Shown: positions 18,454-28,153 of the stretch, piece by piece
How the letters are laid out: each line of letters starts with the position of its first letter
Position numbering within the stretch: the stretch's first letter is position 1
NCBI GenBank assembly: GCA_033977485.1
Contig: CM066998.1
Coordinates: forward strand, 58,370,274-58,434,273
Source: Hydrangea macrophylla
Lineage: Eukaryota > Streptophyta > Magnoliopsida > Cornales > Hydrangeaceae
Direction of reading: 5' to 3'
Length of the DNA: 64,000 bases
Notes under the pieces: model-generated
What the model was told of the DNA's origin: nothing
The model's input: only the letters and a program-made list of their open reading frames with translations
Database searches by the model: none
Translations under genes and position numbers: made by a program

Positions 18454-21400
18454 CTAGTAGCGCTTTGAAATTTTTGGCATTGAACATTTGTTCTTCCGAT
18501 CATGGTATAGCCTCAGCACAACTGCTGCTGTTTCTTCAATGGCTTTCCCGGTCACTTCTGCAACCACAAAAAGTAACAAGATGACAGATTGAAGGCAAGC
18601 AGATGAATATTTTTCCACCATCTATGAACTTCCATTCTAAAGCCTGTTTGTAAATGCTTAGAATATGATCTCTCAGTTCCGGTCTCTTCTTTCTATCTGA
18701 TTTTTATAACCAAAGTTATGTTGGTTTGACCCAAAAAAACTGTTTTAAGAGATACTAGGGCCTTTTTGGCAATTCATAAAATCAGACCAAGTTCAGTCCT
18801 AGTTTCAGTTTCTATCTGGTTTTTATGAGAACCAAGGTTTTACTGGTGTGACAAAGAACCAAGTTTTAAGAAAGATTTTAAAGTGGGTCAAGACTCATGT
18901 GCTGGAAATGGGCATTAACCAAACACCTAATTATTGAACTGGTTCACTGATGAACCATAGTTCTTTGACTTCCCAAACAGCCCCTTAGACCGAGCACGAA
19001 CTCCTGTGCAAGAAATGGACATGCACCAAGCATCTGAATTTATAAACCAGTTCACTTATGAACCACATAACCGATTCTTTGACTTCCCAAATAGCCCCTA
19101 ATTTTTTGAACTTCCAGGTGGGAACTTCAAAACACTGGATCCAAGAATACAAGGAATCAAAATAATACGACAGAACTAGAGGAAACTAAAGGAACTTCAA
19201 TGCACTTACCAATTACCGGCCAAACAGGATTTTGTGCAAAAACCCTGCATGCATATTCTAACTCCTCTCTCACATGGTCCATTTCCGAATAGTTACTCCA
19301 CGATTCATCCTCGAAACCCAAGCTCTTTGCTCTGGATCTTCGAATTGTTTGCAATACAACAGGATTTATAGTCAACCCGAAAACCTTCTCAGGATCAACC
19401 TCAAAAAGAGTCTTCGGCAACTTCACACCCATTACAATCGGCACATTGGCCACTTTGTACCCTTTCTGTGCCAGATAAATCGATAATGGTGTCTTTCCGG
19501 TACGAGAGACTCCAGAAAGAACAATGTCAGCTTTTCGTAAGTTTTGGGGGAGGGCCCCATCATCTTGCTTGATGGTGAATTCAATGGCTTCGATCCTTCT
19601 AAAATAGTCCTCAGTAAGTGGGAAATTCCGACCAGGGGCCCCACGGGGAAGGCCCAAAGGAGAGACGCCTAGATGGGAAGCAATTGCCTCGGTAATGGGG
19701 CCCAGTATATCAGTGGATGGTATAGCCCAGTGCTTGCAGGCTTGTTTTGCTGATTCTGCCATGGAAGGGTCGGCTAAAGTGTAGACAAGCATTGCACCTT
19801 CCTTGGCTGCTTGCTTTATAATCTCCATTAATTGCTCCACATCTTCAACCTGATAACTGAGAGTTATTGTAGAACATGTCTAAGACTATAAGTCTCGAGA
19901 TTTTGACTACATGTGATGCGAATCTATTTCACATGTGACAAAGAACACAAGCATATCCGATTATCATGGAATTACTGCACAGACTGCTATTTCACTTGAA
20001 AACATGTCAATTCCCATTTTTGACTTCGGGAATCTACTTCATGAGAGTGCTTTTTATATCACTCAACATCTGGGTGAAAATATTAATACTCCCTCTGTCC
20101 CAAATTGTTTGTCCATCTTTCCATTTTGGGATGTCCCAAATTGTTTGTCCATCTTTTCGTTTTGGGAGATCGAAATATTTGATCTTCCATATTTATCCTT
20201 CCTTTTCAGTTCAAAATTACATGTCATAATTGTGTACCCTTGAAAAGTTGTACTCCGTAATTGTTTGAGGGCAATTTTGGAAAGTTCAGTTTGAAAATAT
20301 GTCATGATTGTGTCCCCTTAAAAAGCTGAATTCCCAAAGAGTGACAAACATTTTGGGACGCGGAATACGACTTGGTTTCCCTACAGTGCTTGGCAATGGC
20401 AATTGGCAACCATCAAAGCAGATCAGAGCACTGGAAAAAAATTTTTTGATTGAATCAAAACAAGGTCTGTAAGAATCGAGTTCAAGTCATTGTTGAATTC
20501 CTACATCAACAAAATGAAAGAGAATATAGCATTGAATCGCATAATGCATTACACAGTAATGAGCATAGAGTCAGAGATATTGAATGGCCAAACTTTCATT
20601 TTGAGGACTAGGCATTTCTCAACTTCATCACGATGTTGACAAAGAACCTCAATAAATCAAAACTAACCATACATTGGCTCCCACGCACATCTAGTTTACT
20701 AAATGAGGGCGCATCAAATAATTGAAGGAACATTGTTGTTTGGTTGCTCAACCAAACATAAGACAACACTACTGAAACTATGACACTTTTAAAATAATAA
20801 TAAAAAAACACCTTAAACAATTAAATCAAACTTGTATGAAACAAAGCTTCAACCATTATTACCAAATTGTTAACACACTCACAATTAGTACACAACGGGT
20901 GTTGCATTTCCCAATCCAACAAAATTTGAGAACTATTCCATTAATTTTAAGCAATGATGCAATTGCAACCAGAAACTTCAAGCCATTAATTCGCCGTATC
21001 AAAATAGTGAACTTAAAGTGATACATTGCGCTTGCACATTATAATGATATAATCTACATTTGATGTCACACGTGCATACCGTGAGAGTCCTTCTAGACTA
21101 TCAAATTCTAGATCACACACTAAACAACACCATAGCCAAGAAATCAAGTCCAAGCTAAGTTTTAAATCAAATTAGGGTACCATTACTCAGCAGCTTATAC
21201 AGGTAACCTTGTTATAACTTATAACATAGTGGTAAAGCATGATATTCAAATTACTATATAAAGCTTAATAGCAGGGAAGCACAAGTTATTCTATAAGGTC
21301 GAAGAATCCGCACCCGCACCCGTGGATGTTTTTCCTTTTTCTTCTTTTTTTAAAAGCGGGAACTTGGACATAATTCTAAAAACTTTGGAGTCAATTTAAA

Positions 21401-22854
21401 GATATTAAGAGTTGGATTTAAACATCAAAAGGCTAGTATTGCTTAATTATGCTTATTATTTGTCTGAATTGCACAAAAAAATCAAGACAAAAATTGTTTT
21501 AAAAACATACTTTTTTATAAATTATAAAAATATGTCAGGCATGGCACACACCCGACCGCCCCCCCCCCCCCCCCCAAACTTTTGGAAATTACCTAATTAT
21601 ATGTAATATTTTACAAATTTTACAAATAGATCCTCCTAAAATTCACACAGGCCCCTCCTGAACTTTTAAAAATTATAGATTTACATACAATAATTTATAG
21701 GTTTTAGACACAGCTCCCCTGGACTTTTGAAAATTCTAGATTTATGAGTAAAATATTACAGGTTTTAGAAATAGGTCCCTTAAAATTATATGATTTACCC
21801 CAAGCTAGGGTGTTAAAACCAATTTTTACAGTTTTACACATAATTGTGTGTAAGTAGACCTAAAAAAATTCGCCTCGGAGGCGCTGCCCCCGAACCCTGT
21901 ATAACTTAGCCCCCGAACCAAAAATCCTGAGTCCGCCCCTGAGTATTATGTAAGAGGCCCTCAGGTAGAACTCACCCTGAAAACAAGCTTTGTTTGCAAG
22001 GGGAGGGTGCCTAGGTTATAGTTATTACCCACCAACTAGGCCTAGCCTCGATGTGGGATCTTCACATACTACTCCATCCGTCCCTACTTTTGGGAACTCT
22101 ACTTATTAAGGGGACAAAAAGAATCTACACCTACTTTTCACAATTGTCCCTAATCATTACAATGACTTTTTTAGTTTAGTCTTGGTGTAGATTTCAAGGA
22201 AAAGTAGTTTGAGAAAGTAAGCAAAAATTGTATACCAATTTAGAAAAGTGGACAATAATTTTAAAACATCACAAAATAGAATATAGCACTCAAAAAATGG
22301 ACGGAGGGAGTAATAAAACTATGAGACCATATTGTAAATTTTGGTAACCAATGAACGCAACCAATAGTCATGTTTACCCCTGAGAACAAATGGGTATTTA
22401 CGGCACAGCCCCGATCAACCAAGCAGTGCTCGAATTGCCCCAACGCCGCGTTAACCGAATGCTCCGCCGTCCACCCCGTGCCGTCCGACACCATGTATAT
22501 CGACTTCCCCGCCTTCACCTCCACCTTATCGTCGCCGCCGCCGCCGCCTCCAGTTGCCGGAGATAAAACCGATGCGCTTTCTTCGGTAGGAACAGGAGAG
22601 TTGACCTGCACCGTTGGGGACCGGTGAACCGGGCGGTCCAATTTCTTGCCGGACCGAATGGCTCGAGCTCTGGACCAACGGTTCAGCTGGTGACTGCCTT
22701 TGACCTTGCGACCATGTGGTTCGGGCCCAGGCTCGGAGGAGAGCTGGTTGGTAGAGAGAGAAGAGGCGATTTGATGGTGGGGCTTAGGTTCTGGAATGGC
22801 CGGCGCCGGCGGAGTTGGGGGGTTCGGGAGTGCGAAGGTCGTCGAAGCAAACAT
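18454..22854 (-). CDS. RP1: Pyruvate, orthophosphate dikinase regulatory protein, chloroplast
   Basis: Three minus-strand exons join in frame: 22854-22378, 19849-19210 and 18557-18454 (TAG at 18456-18454). They give 406 residues, close to the known length of about 400 for plant RP1. The protein is bifunctional: it phosphorylates PPDK on a Thr using ADP, and dephosphorylates it by phosphorolysis, so linking PPDK activity to light. Residues 1-110 are Pro/Ser/Arg-rich with a Gly run, consistent with a chloroplast transit peptide. The DUF299 domain starts at about 115 with [20 protein letters not shown]. The P-loop GVSRTGKT is at about 272-279 and the C-terminus ends SMPKISKRY. Junctions: LFSG|VEDVEQL (phase 0) and PVWPVI|EVTGK (phase 1). 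Intron 1 (2.5 kb) holds Stowaway and hAT remnants; intron 2 holds a MITE. No inactivating change is seen. Confidence 0.95.
18757..19100. mobile_element. hAT-like MITE with duplicated right half, in RP1 intron 2
   Basis: The left end TAGGGCCTTTTTGGC and right end TTCCCAAACAGCCCCTTA (about 18968-18985) form imperfect TIRs. The right half (about 110 bp, ACTGGTTCACTGATGAACC..TTTGACTTCCCAAACAGCCCC) is repeated in diverged form at about 18990-19100. No TSD was resolved. Confidence 0.5.
20089..20365. mobile_element. Stowaway-like MITE in RP1 intron 1
   Basis: It begins CTCCCTCTGTCCCAAATTG after a TA (20087-20088) and ends in a decayed GGGACGCGGAA before TA (20366-20367). CTCCCTCCGTCCC ends with a TA TSD are diagnostic of Stowaway (Tc1/mariner). 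The left end has a tandem duplication of CCCAAATTGTTTGTCCATCT. Confidence 0.75.
20380..21550. other. RP1 intron 1 sequence, nothing recognised
   Basis: AT-rich intronic DNA with no plausible exon or terminal repeats. Confidence 0.5.
21559..21575. repeat. Poly(C) tract
   Basis: A run of 17 C in RP1 intron 1, adjacent to hAT-derived repeats. Confidence 0.85.
21576..21941. mobile_element. hAT-type right end (..TCCGCCCCTG)
   Basis: The right terminus GAGTCCGCCCCTG (ending 21941) is the inverted form of the CAGGGGCGGA end seen at 16330. Inside lie about three diverged repeats of roughly 90 bp, each with CCCCT(C/G)GACTTTT..ATTTA..AGGTTTTAGA. The left terminus was not found. Confidence 0.5.
22072..22310. 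mobile_element. Stowaway MITE in RP1 intron 1
   Basis: The left end CTCCATCCGTCCCTAC and right end TGGACGGAGGGAG are inverted repeats, bounded by TA at 22070-22071 and 22311-22312. It is 239 bp. It ends only about 65 bases downstream of the exon 1 donor. Confidence 0.9.
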
Positions 22855-23058
22855 TTTGCTACTCTTTCTTGGAGATTTTAGATAAAAATTAGAAAGTGGA
22901 ATAACATTATAAAAAAATACTGTTGAAGAAAATGAGACAGAGATATTTCACCACGGGACAATAAATTGAAAGCAAATTTTGGGGTGAATAATATACATTT
23001 CAAATTATAACTACAAAAATGTGATACAAGGTAAAACAAATAACCTAGAAATTGGGAA

Positions 23059-23440
23059 TAGGGGTGGGCAATCGGTCGTTTCGGGTTCGAACTGTGAAGT
23101 TCGGGTCGGGTTATTCGGGTTCGAGTTGGGAATTATGGTACCGATATCCGAACTGTAGTAAATTTTGAAAATACAGTTCAGGCTCTGAAAAAAATGTTCG
23201 AGTTCGGTTCGAACCGATTCAACCGAAGTTCAAATTGGGGAAATCTTCAAATCAAGATCTAGAAGATAAATGAGTAGAAATTTTGAATCAATAGACAAAC
23301 TCAAAAGTCACAAAAACCACTTGAGTCCTTGACTCGCGGCTCAATGTCTAAGACTTTCACACACTATTACATACATATACACTTATACTGTTATACATAT
23401 ATATACTCACGCACACACTCACAGTCACACACATACATCG

Positions 23441-23471
<31 letters not shown>

Positions 23472-24038
23472 CAGACACATAGTGACACAGTCACATGACT
23501 CATAGACACACACACAGAGATTGATATATATATATATACATATAGATACACAACAATCACATGACTCACACACACACACCTCATCCCTTGAGTCGCCGGA
23601 CAGAGGGAGAGACTAGAGAGTGAGAGAGTCTCGCCATTGCCATCGCCATCGCCGGAGTAAGAGAGAGAGGGAGTCTTGCCGCCGCCAGAGTGAGATTGAG
23701 AAACTTAGAGAGAGAATGTGTGTGCGTTAAGGGTGGGCTGTTTCAGCCGCTTGGTGAGATTGAGAGAGAGAGAGAGAGAGAGAGAGAAAAGTTTGGGGAA
23801 AATAATCCTAAAGTGAAAAAAAGTAAAAACCCTAGGCGAGTAAATTTTTGTAATAAAAGTTCAGTTTTTCGGTTTCGAACCGAACTTATTTTTCATTCTG
23901 AAAACCGAACCAAAATTATTTAATCAGTTTGGTTTCGAACTGAACTAATTTCAGTTTGGTTTTTATCCGAACCGAATGGTCCTAAAATTTCGGGTTCGGA
24001 TAGAAACTTCGGGTTGGCCCGAAGTGTGCCCACCCCTA
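23059..24038. mobile_element. 980-bp hAT non-autonomous element upstream of RP1 (8-bp TSD)
   Basis: The terminal inverted repeats TAGGGGTGGGCA and TGCCCACCCCTA are perfect. The flanking octamer ATTGGGAA is perfect at 23051-23058 and 24039-24046. Subterminal regions are dense in GGTTCGAAC/CGGGTTCGG words on both sides. The middle carries CA/TA microsatellites (about 23360-23580), CGCCATCGCCGG words and a (GA)n tract (23763-23787). No transposase is encoded. It starts 205 bp upstream of the RP1 start codon, within the likely promoter. Confidence 0.9.
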
Positions 24039-24049
24039 ATTGGGAAGTA

Positions 24050-24222
24050 GATGGTGGTGAAATCGGTTCGGTGTTCGGGCGGTCTAATTTTTTATTAAAT
24101 TAATTGTTTTTGGATTAATTTAGTGTAAAATTTTTTATTTGATTCGATTTTTACATTGCGTATTTTTTTTTATAAAATTGATCGAATTTATCAGTCCGGT
24201 CGATTTGCTTACACCCCTAGAA
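24050..24222. mobile_element. Decayed hAT-type fragment with ..TTACACCCCTA end
   Basis: GGTTCGGTGTTCGG words on the left and CGGTCGATTTGCTTACACCCCTA on the right resemble the TAGGGGTGT hAT group, but the left terminus is eroded and no TSD is seen. Confidence 0.4.
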
Positions 24223-24376
24223 GTAAGAGATGAAGCTGAAAGAGCGAAGATGTATTTGTAATGGTTGGCGATAAAAGCATCTTCATTTTTTAATTAGAGC
24301 ACCTAAATTTAAGTTTAAAAATATGTTTTTTTTTCCTTTCACTTTAATTAGTAAGGCCACCTCACTTATTTTACTA

Positions 24377-24623
24377 CTCCCTCCGTCCCATTTTATGTGT
24401 CCATCTTTCATTTTTTGGATGTCTCAAAATTGTTGTCCATTTTCCTAAATTAGTATGCAAATTTTATATAGTTTCCCAAACTACCCTTCCTTGTAGTCAA
24501 CACCAAAACCAAAAAAAAAAGTGCAATGATTATGAGCAATTGTGGAAAGTAGGTGTAGATTATTTTTGTCCCCTTAAATAGTTGGATTCCCCAAGATGGA
24601 CACATAAAATGGGACGGAGGGAG
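24377..24623. mobile_element. Stowaway MITE
   Basis: CTCCCTCCGTCCCATTTTAT on the left pairs with ATAAAATGGGACGGAGGGAG on the right, a perfect 20-bp match. TA duplications lie at 24375-24376 and 24624-24625. It is 247 bp and well preserved. Confidence 0.95.
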
Positions 24624-24639
24624 TATATATTATAGGCTT

Positions 24640-24905
24640 TAACTATATTTTACACCCTCTTAGTTTGCCCTTTATGTCAATTTGGTCCATGTAGTTTAGA
24701 AAGTGTCATTCTAGTCCCTGTAGTTACATGAATGTGTCATTTTAGTCCCTCAAACACTTTTTGTCACAAATTTTTTACTTTCAGTGACAAAATTACTTAT
24801 CACTAAAGGACTTAGTGGACTTATTTGACACACTTATGAACCTATAGGGACTAAAATTGACACTTTCTAAATTACAAGGACCAAACTACAGGGACAAGCA
24901 CAACA
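24640..24905. repeat. Foldback repeat with GTCCCTGTAG arms
   Basis: The left arm words TTTGGTCC..GTAGTTTAGAAAGTGTCA and TAGTCCCTGTAG are matched by TAGGGACTAAAATTGACACTTTCTAAA and GGACCAAACTACAGGGAC on the right, around a loop near CAGTGACAAAATTACTTATCACT. It is probably a MITE; the exact ends are not resolved. Confidence 0.5.
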
Positions 24906-24960
24906 CACATAATTAGGTATTATATAATTTCATAAATATTATAAAATTATAAGATATTCA

Positions 24961-26454
24961 TGTTGGGTTTGTGCCCTCAAACCATTACTTTATGTATGAG
25001 ACATTAGCATTATAATATATGGATATCAGCTTTACATTTTATTGTGTATGTTTCTTTCATGAGATGATTGTTTTGTCCTTAAGTATCATAGTAAGCAATT
25101 CGTGTGTGTATGAGATACACACAAGTGAGATACGAATTACTATTCTTTGATACTTAGAATATGTCACAGTGGATGATGAGACTGGATACCTCATCAGGTC
25201 TACACTGTAGCATAATTAACTACCATTGGATGGAGTGATTAATCTCAATCACTAGAGTGTAGCTCTTAGTTGATATGCTAGTGCTTATAGTGCATTGACG
25301 GACCTGAGCTTTCCTATTGACGCTTAAGGCTGTCAACAGTCAATAGGAACTCATAACTTGTATAAGGTACGTGTTCTCAATCTTGAGATGATTATGAACA
25401 CAGACTATGGATATGGCTGCTTTGACTTACCAATCAGTGAGGTCTATAGAAGATCAACACCTGGGTATCTTGGGTATGTCATGTCCATAGGGTTGTGAAC
25501 ATATATTGTCAAGATAGAATCTACCCTCTGATTCAGAGTAAGCATTCCCTTGAGAATGTCACCAAGTTGATTACTGAGTACTGCAGTCTTGTTGATAAGA
25601 GTTATCAACATGTTTGGTAATCATGAGTAGTGAATGGGACTCAAGGAATACAAGAAGTAATCATGATTCAGGTTGACAGTAACAGTTATCCGACTACCTG
25701 AATATGATTACGAATGCTGACGGTAGAGGGACATTAGTACACCATACAAGTCTAGTTATCGCTTCAGATATGTTCTTTTGCGTTGGAGTTCAGTTATCGT
25801 TTTATAGTGGAATAAACGTTAACTGACCAGTTAGTTAGTTTGCTGATCAAAGAGTTTGGTCATGGTAATTAACAAACTGGTCTGAGCCAACAATAAAGAG
25901 CCTAGGAGGTCCCACTCTTAGCTCCGCTAGGATGCTTGGAAAGACACTTGAGGAAGCTGTTAAGACAGGTTCGATCGATCGAAGTATGTTCGATCGATTG
26001 AAGTCAGCAGGTTCGATTGATCGAGAATGGTTCGATCGATCGAAGGTTCGAGCGATCGAAGTCACTTCGATCGATCGAAGTCTAGGTCGGTTCTGAAAAT
26101 CTATAAATAGGGCAGCTGCGTTCTGGAAGTAAGTGATCGTCGTTTTTATACGCAGAAGCTGCAGAAACTATCATAGTCTTCCCAAAACCTTCCTATCCTC
26201 TCTATTAGGGTTCCCACCAACCCTAGTCTTTCCGGCAGGCATCCGCAGGAGTCATAAGGGTGAAGATCATCTAGTGCAGGCTGCTGGAAGTTAAAGTTTC
26301 AGAATTGGGTTCAAGACACTAAGGTATAATTCTTGCACCCTTGTACAGATCTATGGAATTGACAAGTAGTAGATCCTGGAATACCAAAAGTTTTATAACT
26401 TAACCTATTTCCGCTGCGCGTTTAAACTCTAACTTTAAACCACTTTTTCCTTCA
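24961..26454 (+). repeat. Copia copy 1, 5' LTR
   Basis: 1494 bp, TG..CA. A TATA box CTATAAATAG lies at 26101-26110, preceded at about 25965-26080 by six TTCGATCGATCGAA-type palindromes. The sequence after about 26130 should be R/U5 and ends just before the PBS. Confidence 0.95.
25965..26080. promoter_or_regulatory. Array of six TTCGATCGATCGAA palindromes in U3
   Basis: Six perfect or one-off copies of the 14-base palindrome are spaced by 4-8 bases and end about 20 bases upstream of the TATA box. The same array is in the 3' LTR (33166-33278) and in copia copy 2. Position suggests a promoter-proximal protein-binding array; this is inference. Confidence 0.7.
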
Positions 26455-26456
26455 AT

Positions 26457-26468
26457 TGGTATCAGAGC
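26457..26468 (+). other. Primer binding site (iMet tRNA)
   Basis: TGGTATCAGAGC, two bases after the LTR end, is the standard plant copia PBS complementary to the 3' end of initiator Met tRNA. Confidence 0.95.
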
Positions 26469-26624
26469 CTCGCTCGTTTGGATCTATAGATGCGTTTTTG
26501 GAAGCCTAGTTTTGATTTGCATGTTTATTTTAGAACTGTTTTCGAAACTGCATCGTCACAGATCTGTTTCTACAGTGTTATCGTAGCAGAATACAAAACT
26601 GTGATTGCATAGGATGCAAGTTGG

Positions 26625-26930
26625 GTTCGATCGATCGAACTTGTTTCGATCAATCGAACATTCTGTTCTCAATCGATCGAACTCGTTTCGATCAATCGAA
26701 GCCTTCTGGTGTTCGATCGATCGAATAGTGTTCGATCGATCGAGACAGATTCTCTGTCCAGGTGTTCTGTTCACAGTTGTAAGTTTTTTTTTTAAATTAT
26801 ACTTTAATCTTAAATTATTTCTGTAAAATTTTTAAATCATTCTGTGAAACAGAATGTTCAAGCGATTGAACAGTGTTCAATCGATCGAAGGTTCGAGCGA
26901 TCGAACGGTCTTCGATCGATCGAACTGTGA
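26625..26930. repeat. Leader arrays of TTCGATCGATCGAA palindromes
   Basis: Two clusters in the untranslated leader, about six copies at 26627-26750 and four at 26858-26927, use the same palindrome as the LTR array but lie outside the LTR. They would be in the genomic RNA as strong local hairpins. The short open frames across them (repeated DRSN/RSIE) are a by-product of the repeat. Confidence 0.75.
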
Positions 26931-28153
26931 CAGAGAAGTAAGATGCTGTTTTAAGTTCTAATTCAGTATGTAAAGTGTTTATATACTGTGTGAATCAATT
27001 AAGTGTTCCAATAGTTACATATATTTGTTATGTATGTGTGGATGCGTGTACGACTAACACTTTTGCAGCAAAATTAGTCGCTATCTCCCATGGCACCAAG
27101 TCGTTTAAATATTTATATTTAAATTGTTTGAGATTGGTGCATGTTGTAATTTATTAATGGTTTGGTTTTAAGGCGTATGTAAAGGGCGCTGCGGCTTCAA
27201 TCCTACGAAAAGGAAAGTCGCACCGGTTTCCCTAGCCTTTTATTTCCTTTTTGCTATTTCTTTTTTCTAGATAAATTGTAAGCTTCAAAAGAAGCATAGG
27301 TCCAATGTAATAGAATTAGAAATTCCATGAAGATGGAGCAAGGAGCCGTTGTCCATAAAGATGGAGCCGGAGGCGACCAAACCAAGAAGGTGGATCTATG
27401 GAAATAGAGCCATGGGAGATAGAGGCATTGTTTGAATGCCTATATTTCATTTTAGTTTTTTGTTTTATGTGCTTGTTTTGTGATTGGCGTATAATACATT
27501 ATTGCATGCACTTAAAACAAGTTTTCTAAAATAAAATTCAAAAACCGTTTTCAACACATTAGTAAACATTGGATGTTTATGGGTAGTGTGTGGAAACATT
27601 TTTCAAAAGCAAAATCCTTAATTTACTAAATCTAGTGGGAGAGGGTCTTATCAAATAACACCCACGATCTTCCATTAACGGTCCATTGTAAGATGAGTAG
27701 TGTATTCTGTGTCACCTCGCCAGGGGTGATCATTCCATACGGAGGGTACACTGCTCATTGGTTACTAGATGTGAACTTCCTATGGATAGGATCAATCAGA
27801 CGTGTTAGAGGGTGACCACCACACGGAGGCGCTACTTGAGACGGTTGTGATTGGATCCTAGTTAATGGTACACACTAACTAAGCTATGGATAAGGGATCC
27901 CACACGGGGCATTATTCAGAAACTTAGAGATCAAATAGGTTCGGGAGTCATGGCTATTTTGCAAGAGTTGCATAGCGGATAAGTCATGATAAATCGAAAG
28001 ATCGAACATTGACCACCACACGGAGGCTTTATTCTTTCGTTTCGATATTCCGGCGACTTTGTTTTTAAATAAGAGTTTTAAGGATTCTTTTATTTCAAAC
28101 TGTCAATTCTGATATCCATATTTATTTTGTTTGTTTGATTTTCAGTAATCATA
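26931..28153 (+). other. Long untranslated leader of copia copy 1
   Basis: About 1.7 kb separates PBS and gag ATG. It contains the palindrome clusters and a run of CACACGGAGG words (about 27815, 28018) but no supportable frame. Confidence 0.6.

Noticed and set aside
22370..22881. Two + strand frames of 85 codons
   Set aside because: They are antisense shadows of the GC-rich first exon of RP1, which has clear DUF299 homology on the minus strand.
23357..23584. Cys/Tyr/Ile-rich minus-strand frames
   Set aside because: They translate CA/TA microsatellites inside the hAT element.
25847..26065. Frames with repeated DRSN/RSIE, also at 26556, 33045 and 51895
   Set aside because: They are translations of the GATCGATC palindrome arrays in copia LTRs and leaders.
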